NCBI RefSeq assembly: GCF_003610895.1
Contig: NZ_MCAS01000007.1
Location: 145,151-209,150, forward strand
Origin: Paraburkholderia fungorum
Lineage (GTDB): Bacteria > Pseudomonadota > Gammaproteobacteria > Burkholderiales > Burkholderiaceae
DNA length: 64,000 bases
Direction: 5' to 3'
Shown here: one piece after another, positions 8,490 through 16,255 of the stretch
Layout: every line of letters begins with the position of its first letter
Position numbering within the stretch: position 1 is the stretch's first letter
Program-made: the position numbers and the translations under genes
The notes under the pieces: generated by a model
What the model saw: only the letters and a program-made list of their open reading frames with translations
Databases searched by the model: none
Told to the model about the DNA's origin: nothing

Positions 8490-9170
8490 TCAGTTGTTCA
8501 TCATGCGGTCGCGCTGTGGCACGACCCATGAGCGGTCGAAAGATCCATTGGCGATCGACGCCAACGCCGCCGTTTCTTTCGCATGCTGCCGCCGTGCGCC
8601 TTCGATCACCGCTTCCACGTCGGCGGGCGAGATCGCGAGCAAACCGTCTTCATCGCCCACGATGATATCGCCAGGATGAACCACCATCCCGCCGACCGTA
8701 ACCGGCACGTTAATCTCACCCGGGCCGTTCTTGTAGGGTCCGCGATGCGTTACGCCACGCGCGTACACGGGGAAATCGCGCTGACGCAGCGCGCCGACAT
8801 CGCGAATCGCGCCATCTATCACGAGGCCTTGGACGCCCAGGCTTTCGGCGAAGCTGGCCATGATCTCGCCCATTAGCGCCTGGGTCAGTTCGCCGGCGCC
8901 GTCGATTACCAGCACATCGCCCGGGCGGCAAAAATCGAACGCGCGATGGATCGCGAGGTTGTCGCCGGGACGGGTGTGGACCGTGACCGCGGTGCCGGCC
9001 ATCGGCCGGGGTTGGTGATACGGCCGCAAGCCGACCATGCCGCTCGCACGCGCCATGTTGTCGCTGAGCAGCGAAACTGCCAGTTCACGCAATGCGTCGA
9101 GCGTTGCCGGATTGGCCTGCGGCGCGGATTCATACTCGCGCCAGCCGATGGGATTCGTTACGGAATTCAT
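8490..9170 (-). CDS. ligK: 4-carboxy-4-hydroxy-2-oxoadipate aldolase, LigK/RraA family
   Basis: A 226-residue class II (metal-dependent) aldolase expected to split 4-carboxy-4-hydroxy-2-oxoadipate into pyruvate and oxaloacetate, the last step of the protocatechuate 4,5-cleavage and gallate pathways. The RraA-fold motifs are present: GDVLVIDGAGELTQALMGE at about residues 84-102 and VIDGAIRD at about 117-124, where R123 and D124 are the pyruvate and metal ligands of this family, followed by GDIIVGDEDG. The start was set at the ATG that overlaps the stop of the LigJ-like gene by ATGA; an upstream in-frame start would add an arginine-rich tail. The position directly after ligJ is what separates it from other RraA-like proteins. 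Confidence 0.85.
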   Translation of the reverse strand: MNSVTNPIGWREYESAPQANPATLDALRELAVSLLSDNMARASGMVGLRPYHQPRPMAGTAVTVHTRPGDNLAIHRAFDFCRPGDVLVIDGAGELTQALMGEIMASFAESLGVQGLVIDGAIRDVGALRQRDFPVYARGVTHRGPYKNGPGEINVPVTVGGMVVHPGDIIVGDEDGLLAISPADVEAVIEGARRQHAKETAALASIANGSFDRSWVVPQRDRMMNN

Positions 9171-10207
9171 GCTGTTGCCCCTTGTATGCCGAATTGCTGC
9201 TCGAGTTGATGAGACAGCCGCGCGTACACCGCGCGAGCGTTGTCTTCGTAGATACGTTGACGATCCGCGGCACTGAGCCATTCGATTGCGTCGATATAGC
9301 GCCGCGTGTCGTCGTAGTAGTGGCCGGTTTCCGGATCGATACCCTGAACCGCGCCGATGGTTTCCGATGCGAACAGAATGTTCTCGACCGGAATGACTTT
9401 GGCGAGCAGTTCGGCACCGGGCTGGTGGTACACGCAGGTATCGAAGAACACGTTCTTCATCAGATACTCGCTGAGCAGCGGCCGCTTCATGTCCTGCGCG
9501 AGCCCGCGATAGCGACCCCAGTGATAAGGCACGGCGCCCCCGCCGTGCGGAATGATGAAACGCAGCGTTGGGAAATCGGCGAACAGATCGCCCTGCAGCA
9601 ACTGCATGAACGCAGACGTGTCGCCGTTGATGTAATGCGCGCCCGTCGCATGAAAATTCGGATTACACGACGACGACACGTGAATCATCGCGGGTACGTC
9701 GAGGTCCACCATCGCTTCATAGAGCGGATACCACGAGCGATCCGTCAGCGGCAGCCCCGACCAGTGTCCGCCGGACGGGTCGGGATTCAGATTGCAGCCG
9801 ACGAAACCCAGCTCCTCCACGCAACGCCGCAACTCGGCGATGCAATTGGCCGGGGCCACGCCCGGTGCCTGCGGCAACTGGCACACTCCGAGGAAGTTGC
9901 GCGGAAACAGCGAAACCACGCGATGAATCAGGTTGTTGGATTCGCTCGACCAGACCGCGTTCGCTTCGGCCGTGGCGAGGTGGTGCCCCATGCCGGCGGC
10001 GCGCGGCGAAAAGATCGTGAGGTCGGTGCCGCGTTCGCGCTGGATGCGAATCTGGCCGCTTTCGATGCTCTGGCGAATTTCGTCGTCGGTAATCACGGGA
10101 CGCGGTGGCGGCGAGCCGCCGTCTTTCAGCGCGGCGATCTGCTGTGCGCGCCAGGCCTCGTGCTGCGGCGGCGAGGTGGTGTAGTGACCGTGGCAATCGA
10201 TAATCAT
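9167..10207 (-). CDS. ligJ: 4-oxalomesaconate hydratase, LigJ-type amidohydrolase
   Basis: A 346-residue metal-dependent amidohydrolase-fold enzyme closely resembling LigJ, which adds water to 4-oxalomesaconate to give 4-carboxy-4-hydroxy-2-oxoadipate. The metal-binding HxH pair is at residues 6-8 (MIIDCHGHYTT); further LigJ-like stretches are LTIFSPRAAGMGHH, GCNLNPDPSGGHW, PAMIHVSSSCNPNFH, IPHGGGAVPYHWGR and FDTCVYHQPG, with a late FASETIGAVQGIDP. The start was placed at this ATG because it begins exactly at the family N-terminus; an earlier ATG would add 29 unrelated residues. It overlaps the aldolase gene by four bases and follows the transporter gene by 40 bases, so the three form one transcription unit. 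Confidence 0.9.
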   Translation of the reverse strand: MIIDCHGHYTTSPPQHEAWRAQQIAALKDGGSPPPRPVITDDEIRQSIESGQIRIQRERGTDLTIFSPRAAGMGHHLATAEANAVWSSESNNLIHRVVSLFPRNFLGVCQLPQAPGVAPANCIAELRRCVEELGFVGCNLNPDPSGGHWSGLPLTDRSWYPLYEAMVDLDVPAMIHVSSSCNPNFHATGAHYINGDTSAFMQLLQGDLFADFPTLRFIIPHGGGAVPYHWGRYRGLAQDMKRPLLSEYLMKNVFFDTCVYHQPGAELLAKVIPVENILFASETIGAVQGIDPETGHYYDDTRRYIDAIEWLSAADRQRIYEDNARAVYARLSHQLEQQFGIQGATA

Positions 10208-10247
10208 GATGTGAAAAACCCGTTGGGTGTCCTTGTGAATGCTTACC

Positions 10248-11570
10248 TCAGGCGCGCGGAGCGGGGTCGCCGGCCGCGAGCGAGGCGGTTTCATCTTCTG
10301 CCGGCGTGACGCGCATCACGAGGGCAATGATTGTCGCGACCACCAGAAACGCAGCGATGGTCAGCAAGGCCAGCTTGAAGTTGCCGGTCGCATTGCGTAC
10401 CAGCCCGATGCTCCAGGGACCGACCAGACCACCGAACTGCGCGATGGTGTTGATCAGCGCAATCGTCGCGGCGCCCGCGGCCCCGGTTCTGAACGACGAC
10501 GCGAGACTCCAGAACAGCGGGTTGCCCGCATAGATGAACAAGCCGGTGAGGCACAGCAGCGCGTAGGCGATCACGGGATTCGGCGCGTACGCACTGCCGG
10601 CAATCGCGAGCGCGCTCATGCCGTACACGAAGGCGAGGTGCTTCTTGCGGTCGCCGGTGCGGTCGGAGCTGCGGCTGATCAGGAAGGTGCCCAGCACGCC
10701 GAGCAACGGCGGCGCAGCGGACAGAAAGCCGACCTCGATGTTGTTCAGATGACCGAGACTCTTGACGATCTGCGGCAACCACAGAAACAGACCATAAATG
10801 CCGACCAGCGCGCAGCCGAACAGACACGCGAGACTCCATACGCGAATGTCACTCGCCACACGCAGCAGCGGAAAATGCGTGTTGCCGCCGACGGTCTCGC
10901 GTTCGGCGTCGAGCGTCGATTCGAGCCAGCGTTTTTCGTCGTCGGAGAGCCAGGTGGCGTCGGCCGGACGTTCGGTCATGATGCGCAGCGTCAGCAGGCC
11001 GAGCGCGATTGCCGGGAGGCCTTCGAGGATGAACATCCATTGCCATCCCTGCAAACCGAGAACGCCGTTGGCGTAGGTCATCAACGTCGTCGAGATCGGA
11101 CCGCCCAGCACCGCCGAAAACGACCCGGCGATGATGTAGCCGCCCACCGCGCGTGCCCGGTAACGCTGCGGAAACCATTTGGTCAGATAGACCGCCACGC
11201 CCGGCAAGAAACCTGCTTCCATCACACCCAGCAGGAAGCGCAGGACGTAGAAGCTCGAATCGTTGAAGACAAAGGCGGTGGCTGCCGCGACCGCGCCCCA
11301 CGTCAGCAGAATGCGCGCGATCCAGCGGCGCGCGCCGACCCGATGCAGCAACAGGTTGCTCGGCACCTCAAGCAGCATGTAGCCGAAAAAGAAAATGCTG
11401 CCCGCGAAGCCGAATACGGCCGGACTGAAACCGAGCTGCTTGTTCATGTCCAGCGCGGCAAAGCCGATATTGATCCGGTCCAGATAGTTGAAGAACATCA
11501 TCGCGAAGAGCAGGGGCATTAATCGCCCGTACACTTTGCGCATGGTTGCGGTTTCGTCGAATGAGGTCAT
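10248..11570 (-). CDS. MFS transporter, anion:cation symporter family
   Basis: A 440-residue transporter with twelve hydrophobic segments. The N-terminal FNYLDRINIGFAALDMNKQLGFSP region (about 28-51) is the signature of the ACS family that includes phthalate, tartrate, glucarate and gallate carriers. It should import the organic acid that feeds the LigJ/LigK steps through the inner membrane by proton symport. The gene lies 40 bases upstream of ligJ on the same strand, and its leader (11571-11809) probably carries the promoter of this part of the island. The start ATG is preceded by AGGAGA. The substrate is inferred only from the neighbours; a tricarboxylic or aromatic acid are both possible. 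Confidence 0.85.
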   Translation of the reverse strand: MTSFDETATMRKVYGRLMPLLFAMMFFNYLDRINIGFAALDMNKQLGFSPAVFGFAGSIFFFGYMLLEVPSNLLLHRVGARRWIARILLTWGAVAAATAFVFNDSSFYVLRFLLGVMEAGFLPGVAVYLTKWFPQRYRARAVGGYIIAGSFSAVLGGPISTTLMTYANGVLGLQGWQWMFILEGLPAIALGLLTLRIMTERPADATWLSDDEKRWLESTLDAERETVGGNTHFPLLRVASDIRVWSLACLFGCALVGIYGLFLWLPQIVKSLGHLNNIEVGFLSAAPPLLGVLGTFLISRSSDRTGDRKKHLAFVYGMSALAIAGSAYAPNPVIAYALLCLTGLFIYAGNPLFWSLASSFRTGAAGAATIALINTIAQFGGLVGPWSIGLVRNATGNFKLALLTIAAFLVVATIIALVMRVTPAEDETASLAAGDPAPRA

Positions 11571-11809
11571 GCTGTCTCCTACCGTGCTGCGACGGCGGGC
11601 GCCGTGGCTGCGTTCTTATGGCCGGCCGGATCGAACGCCGGCCGTGTCCCGTTGGCCGCGCGTTGGACGGCGGACTGCAGAGGCCGTTGCTCGCGCTTGC
11701 ATGGGCGGATGCGCTCATGAGCGGGCGGCGGCTGAAGCAGGAACCTCATGATAAGAACGCTTGGAGCGCGAGTCCAAGATTGCTTGCTTATGCTTGTATA
11801 GGTTTTTGC

Positions 11810-12709
11810 TTATAGTGCGGCGTCAGCAAGCGGCGCGGGGAGGCAGGTGAGAAAAGCACGCAGATGGGGCGACGCGTCATCGGTGCGAAACGTGGCCGCG
11901 AGCGTCGATCGGTACGACGAACCGGGTCCCGAGAGGTGGCGGAACACGACGTCGGTGCGTCCGTGCCGCGCAACCGATTCGCCGATGAAGGTGACGCCCA
12001 GACCCGCTGCCACGAGTGCGATCGCGGTCTGAATTTCATAGGCCTGGTGAGCGACGACCGGGGTCACGCCCGCATCGCGATAGAGCGTCTGCACCGAGCG
12101 TTTGAACTGCGCGTTCTGATGCTTCGGATACAGAATCAATGGCGTGTCGGCGAGCTCGGCAATCCGCACCGTCTTGTGCGCGGCAAGCGGATGACCCGGT
12201 TCGAGCGCGACCATGACGCGTTCGCGCAGCAGCGGATAGGAGGTGCAGCCATCCACCGCCAACGGCTGCCGCCCGATGCCGATGTGAATGCGCATGTCGC
12301 GCAACGCGTCGGTTTGTTCTTCGGTCAGCAACTCGAAGAGCTTGAGTTCGACCTCTGGGAATGCGTTGTGAAACGCCTTGAGCGCGGGCGGCAGGATGCT
12401 GTACATCGACGAGCGCGTGAAACCGATGCTGAGCCAGCCGCGCCGGCCGACACCGATTTCCTGCGTCGCGAGAGTCGCCTGTTCCAGCGAGCCCAGTATC
12501 TGACGCGCCTCCGTGCAGAGATAGTGACCAGCTTCGGTCAGACTCAGCGGGCGTCGCGCCCGATCGACCAGTTGCGTGCCGAGCCGTTCTTCAAGCGAGC
12601 GGATCTGCTGGCTCAGCGCCGGCTGTGCGATATGCAGCCGTTCGGCGGCGCGGCTGAAATTGAGCTCTTCCGCCAGAATCACAAAGCACTGCAAAGCCCG
12701 AAGATTCAT
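11810..12709 (-). CDS. LysR-family regulator (first of an overlapping pair)
   Basis: A 299-residue LysR-type regulator. It has the N-terminal winged helix (residues 1-60, with LNFSRAAERLHIAQPALSQQI and LVDRARRPLSLTEAG) and a C-terminal periplasmic-binding-like effector domain (about 90-290), matching the BenM/CatR-like group that senses aromatic acids. The start was placed at the ATG of MNLRALQCF, which overlaps the stop codon of the upstream LysR gene as ATGA. It lies 239 bases before the ACS transporter gene on the same strand, whereas most LysR regulators are divergent from their targets. It may be the activator of the transporter-ligJ-ligK unit. Confidence 0.85.
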   Translation of the reverse strand: MNLRALQCFVILAEELNFSRAAERLHIAQPALSQQIRSLEERLGTQLVDRARRPLSLTEAGHYLCTEARQILGSLEQATLATQEIGVGRRGWLSIGFTRSSMYSILPPALKAFHNAFPEVELKLFELLTEEQTDALRDMRIHIGIGRQPLAVDGCTSYPLLRERVMVALEPGHPLAAHKTVRIAELADTPLILYPKHQNAQFKRSVQTLYRDAGVTPVVAHQAYEIQTAIALVAAGLGVTFIGESVARHGRTDVVFRHLSGPGSSYRSTLAATFRTDDASPHLRAFLTCLPAPLADAAL

Positions 12710-13647
12710 ACAGGTCTCGTCCCGGTGTCGGCCGGCGGCCGATGGAATAGGGTGTAAATCACATCGAGGAGCCATGCGATGCCCGGGTCCGCCGAGAATT
12801 GCGAGTGCGAATGGACCTGAATCTCGATAGGCGGCAGGGAAAACGGCAGCGGCAGAATGCGAAACGCCTTGTTGCGGTTAAAGCGCTGCGCAATGCTCCT
12901 CGGGAAAATGACGGCAAGATCGGTATGCTGAACGATCTCGGGCGCCACCACGAAATGCGGCAGGCGCAGGACGATATCACGGCGCAGATTCAGTTCTTCC
13001 AGCCATTGCTCCACCATTCTGTGCCCGGTTGCATTGGTGCTGGCGTAGACGTAGCGCAAGCCCGCGAGGTCTTCCTTGGTCGGTTTCTGTTTGCGTAGCG
13101 GGTGGCCCGCCCGCACCACGCAGACATGTTCGTCGACGAAGAGGGTTTTGCTCACGCAACCCGGATCGAGTCCCGGCACGTAGCCGAGTGCCAGATCGAT
13201 CTTGCCGCTGCGCATGGCCGCGCTGACCGAGTCGACCGGGAAGTTCGCGATCTCGATGCGGATGCCGCGCGCGTTCTGTTCGAGCATGGTGAGCAGCGGC
13301 GGCAAAAAATAGAACTCCGACATGTCCGACATGGAAACGTGAAAGACACGTTGTGCGGTGGCGGGGTCGAATTTCGCGAGCTGCTGCACCGCCACGTTGA
13401 TGATCCCGAACGCCTGCGTGAGGGGCGCGTGCAAGCGCAAGGCGGCGTCGGTGGGCACCATGCCGGTGGGTGTCCGGACGAACAGCGGGTCGTCGAACAG
13501 CACGCGCAGTCGGCGCAGTGCATGGCTGACCGCTGGTTGCGTGAGATTGAGTCGCTCGCCCGCGGCGGTCAGGCTGCGCAGATCGGAAATGGCCAGAAAT
13601 ACGCGCAGCAAGTTCAAATCCGTAATGCCGGGATGCGACTTTGTCAT
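12706..13647 (-). CDS. LysR-family regulator (second of an overlapping pair)
   Basis: A 313-residue LysR-type regulator with a different flavour from its partner: the helix-turn-helix reads LRSLTAAGERLNLTQPAVSHAL and is followed by FDDPLFVRTPTGMVPT, a wording typical of the NodD/PcpR/LinR-like group. The effector domain spans about residues 95-300. It begins 29 bases after the end of the EthD-like gene and its stop codon overlaps the start of the next LysR gene by four bases. Its direction makes it part of the catabolic unit rather than a divergent regulator, so autoregulation along with the operon is likely. The effector is not known. Confidence 0.85.
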   Translation of the reverse strand: MTKSHPGITDLNLLRVFLAISDLRSLTAAGERLNLTQPAVSHALRRLRVLFDDPLFVRTPTGMVPTDAALRLHAPLTQAFGIINVAVQQLAKFDPATAQRVFHVSMSDMSEFYFLPPLLTMLEQNARGIRIEIANFPVDSVSAAMRSGKIDLALGYVPGLDPGCVSKTLFVDEHVCVVRAGHPLRKQKPTKEDLAGLRYVYASTNATGHRMVEQWLEELNLRRDIVLRLPHFVVAPEIVQHTDLAVIFPRSIAQRFNRNKAFRILPLPFSLPPIEIQVHSHSQFSADPGIAWLLDVIYTLFHRPPADTGTRPV

Positions 13648-13676
13648 GACGTTCCGAGCGCGGCGAAGAGGGGCAT

Positions 13677-14393
13677 TTATGTCGGCTTCAGATTACCGTA
13701 AATGCTGCGCATAGGGAAATGCGGGGTGGGTCCGCTGTATGGCGGAAAGGCGTTGAAATCCTGCCTCATGTGGGTGCGGACCGGCGACGCCAATGCCGCG
13801 GCGAGCGCTTCGGCATTGTCGAAGACGACCTTGTTACGCTGCATGGCGGTGGCGCGCGCAATTGCCAGACCGGAGCGGAAATCGAGCCGCGTGTAGATTT
13901 CCAGCTCGCGAATCCCGGGCAGTTGCGCCATCAGCGGGGGATGATGAGTGAGGTAGTGCGTTAGCCACGTATTGAAGTCTTCCGCTTCGCCTTCGTAGCT
14001 GACGAGGTAGGTGCAGCGCTCGGCACGCGGGTTGGCGTCGCCGGGATTTGGCGTGGCGAATGGCCTGACTGCCATGGCTTGCTGCGCGAACGTGAGGTCG
14101 AGTTCGGTCGCGTTTGTCAGGCGATCCACGATTCCGTGTATCGCGCCGGTGGTTTGAAGCGCTGTTTCGAGTAAGCCGAGATCGTCGAAATACCATTGCA
14201 ACGCGCAGCGCGGGCCCGACGTGTGGGTCTTCAACTGAGGATCGGCATCCGGCGACTCCGCGGGCAGGTGGATCACGAAACGCGTCAACCCCTGTATTTC
14301 CCGCGATGCCGCTTCGAGCCACGACGTGTCGATAGGCGGTTGCGTTTTGCCCGTGCCGTCGCAGTTGGCGAGAAGAAAGAAGCAGACTTCCAC
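13677..14393 (-). CDS. EthD-like double-domain protein of unknown function
   Basis: A 238-residue soluble protein that seems to be two ferredoxin-like (dimeric alpha/beta barrel) domains in one chain. The second half carries the EthD-like part: a strand RCTYLVSYEG, a helix with FNTWLTHYLTHHPPLM, then LPGIRELEIYTR and a C-terminal FNAFPPYSG. The first half (VCFFLLANCDG, GLTRFVIHLPAE, LQWYFDD) looks like a diverged copy. EthD proteins (about 100 residues) accompany oxygenases, and some members are decarboxylases or cyclases, so an enzymatic role on the oxygenase product is possible. The start is a GTG with GAGG five bases upstream; that site overlaps the last codons of the flavin reductase gene, whose stop is two bases away, so translation is coupled. 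Confidence 0.6.
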   Translation of the reverse strand: MEVCFFLLANCDGTGKTQPPIDTSWLEAASREIQGLTRFVIHLPAESPDADPQLKTHTSGPRCALQWYFDDLGLLETALQTTGAIHGIVDRLTNATELDLTFAQQAMAVRPFATPNPGDANPRAERCTYLVSYEGEAEDFNTWLTHYLTHHPPLMAQLPGIRELEIYTRLDFRSGLAIARATAMQRNKVVFDNAEALAAALASPVRTHMRQDFNAFPPYSGPTPHFPMRSIYGNLKPT

Positions 14394-14395
14394 GC

Positions 14396-14932
14396 TTACC
14401 TCGCCGTATGCGCGTGAGCGCGCGGCGTTACCGCTGCCGGGCGCGCCAGGCGATGAAACTGCCGCCCGAAGTAAATCAGCCCGTCGCCGTCGGATCGCAG
14501 CGCGATGTGCCGGATCTGCACGAACATTACGGAGTGCGAGCCGACCGTCTTGATGTCGACGATTTCGCCTTCCAGACTGGCAATCGCATCCGCGAGAACG
14601 GGCACTGAAGTCTGTCCGCTCGCCCACGCGTGACGTTCGAACCGCTGGTCCATCGAGGCCGTTGTCATGCCGGCAAAATCACGCGCGAGGTCCTGGTACT
14701 CGGCGGCGAGCACATTGATGCACACGTTGCGGTTGCGATGAAGGATGTCGTGAGCGTAGCTGGCCTGATTGATACAAACGAGCATGGTCGGCGGCGTGTC
14801 AGTGACCGAACACACGGCGCTCGCGGTAATGCCGCAGCGGCCGCCTGGGCCGTCCGTGGTGATGACGTTGACGGCGGCCGGCAGGCACGCCATGGCGTCG
14901 CGGAAACGTTTTTGAGTGTCTTCGATCGTCAC
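14396..14932 (-). CDS. Flavin reductase, small component of a two-component monooxygenase (HpaC-like)
   Basis: A 178-residue flavin reductase that should use NAD(P)H to reduce FMN or FAD and hand it to the oxygenase encoded just upstream. The fold signature is present: MACLPAAVNVITTDGPGG near residues 14-31, GITASAVCSVTDTPPTMLVCIN at about 34-55 (the flavin pocket) and GSHSVMFVQI at about 131-140, the GDH-like motif of the family being GSH here. It starts 51 bases after the oxygenase gene and ends two bases before the EthD-like gene. Length and motifs fit the HpaC/HsaB/TftC group. Confidence 0.88.
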   Translation of the reverse strand: MTIEDTQKRFRDAMACLPAAVNVITTDGPGGRCGITASAVCSVTDTPPTMLVCINQASYAHDILHRNRNVCINVLAAEYQDLARDFAGMTTASMDQRFERHAWASGQTSVPVLADAIASLEGEIVDIKTVGSHSVMFVQIRHIALRSDGDGLIYFGRQFHRLARPAAVTPRAHAHTAR

Positions 14933-14983
14933 GTTGTCTGCCTCGTGGTGGTGGCGTGCGGGTTGCAGCAGGGGCCTCAGGCC

Positions 14984-16201
14984 TCAGGGATAAGGCGTGA
15001 CCGGCGGCACGCCTGCGAACAGCGCGCCCGATGCATCGTAAGTCCCTTCGCCAAGAAACGCGTGCTGGGTCACGACAATCGAATCTCGCACCAGACGCTG
15101 CAACCGGTTCTCGCGATAGATCGCCGCGATCCCCGCCATCTGGTAAGCCTGCATCACGACCTCGGCGCAGACCTGCGCGGCGTGTGTCGCGCTAAGACGC
15201 AGCAGGTTGGCCTGTTCCTGCGTGACGAGGTCGCCGGCGATGATCGTGTGCCATGCGGTTTCAGCGGATTCGTAGAAGAACGCGCGGGCGCTGCGCCAGT
15301 TGGCCTCGGCTTTCGCCAGACCTGAGCGGTAGTAAGCGCGGTCCGCGAGACGCGGCGCGCCGGTGGTGGTTCTGGTCGAGCCGGACATGCCGGTCAGCAG
15401 ATCGAGCGCCGCGCGCGCGAGGCCGATATTGACGGCGGCATGCACTTGCGCCTGATAGGCGACGGCAGGATAACGGTAGAGCGGTTCATCGATCAGCGGC
15501 TTGCCGCCGCGTACGAACGTCCATTGTGCGTCGACGAATTTGTCGTGCAGCCGCAAGTCGTGGCTGCCGGTGCCCTGCATGCCGACGACGTTCCAGCTTT
15601 CGACAATCTCCACCTCATGAGCGGGAAATACGGCGGTGAACGGCTTGCCGGCGTCCGCACCGCCCGAACTGGCAGGCGTGCCGCCGATCCCCACACCGAT
15701 CCAGTCGGCACCTTTGCAGCCGCTGGCAAAGTGCCATCGGCCGCTGACCGTGAAACCGCCGGACACCCTGGTGGCCGGCTGCAGCGGATAGAGGCCGCCC
15801 GAGAAGACCTGGTCCGGGCCGCTGGCGTAAATAAGCTGCTGCGTTTCGACCGGCAGTGACGCGAGATACGTATTCGCGGAGCCGAACGCCGCGACCCAGG
15901 CGGTCGAGCCGTCGGCAATCGCAATGCGCTCCAGGATGCGCAGGAATTGCGACGGCGGCAATGCGTCGCCGCCGAAGCGCTGCGGCGTGCTCGCGCGGAA
16001 AATCCCCGCACGCTTCATCTTGGCAACCATGTCGCGCGGAACATGCGACACCTGATCGAATTCGTCACGGCGGCGCTCGATCTCGACGATCAACGCGTCG
16101 AGCGGAATGGGGCCTGCGTACTCAGGATAAGGATCCGCGTGATCGATCGCGCGAGGTTCGTAGGCGTACGTCGAAAGACTGTTGCTTTGAAGGCTTTGCA
16201 T
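14984..16201 (-). CDS. Flavin-dependent monooxygenase, oxygenase component (acyl-CoA dehydrogenase fold)
   Basis: A 405-residue group D flavin monooxygenase of the HsaA / 4-hydroxyphenylacetate C2-hydroxylase type, which shares the acyl-CoA dehydrogenase fold but hydroxylates an aromatic substrate with reduced flavin supplied by the partner reductase. Visible family stretches are FRASTPQRFGGDALPPSQFLRI (about 69-90), ADGSTAWVAAFGSANTY (about 96-112), the GFTVSGRWHFASGCKGADW segment (about 148-166) and SHDLRLHDKFVD (about 212-223). The partner reductase gene follows directly. The substrate is unknown: the family covers phenols, hydroxyphenylacetates, naphthoates, nitroaromatics and sulfur heterocycles. 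The start ATG gives the usual length. A desulfurising DszC-like role is less likely. Confidence 0.82.
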   Translation of the reverse strand: MQSLQSNSLSTYAYEPRAIDHADPYPEYAGPIPLDALIVEIERRRDEFDQVSHVPRDMVAKMKRAGIFRASTPQRFGGDALPPSQFLRILERIAIADGSTAWVAAFGSANTYLASLPVETQQLIYASGPDQVFSGGLYPLQPATRVSGGFTVSGRWHFASGCKGADWIGVGIGGTPASSGGADAGKPFTAVFPAHEVEIVESWNVVGMQGTGSHDLRLHDKFVDAQWTFVRGGKPLIDEPLYRYPAVAYQAQVHAAVNIGLARAALDLLTGMSGSTRTTTGAPRLADRAYYRSGLAKAEANWRSARAFFYESAETAWHTIIAGDLVTQEQANLLRLSATHAAQVCAEVVMQAYQMAGIAAIYRENRLQRLVRDSIVVTQHAFLGEGTYDASGALFAGVPPVTPYP

Positions 16202-16255
16202 GATGACAGCGCTGGGAAATGAATGAGGGGTTGAGGACGCGACGTCGACTGCGCG

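Noticed and set aside
10239..11522. Plus-strand frame of 427 codons opposite the ACS transporter gene
   Set aside because: Charged, repetitive Gln/Arg/Glu composition with no family resemblance, while the minus strand codes for twelve membrane segments.
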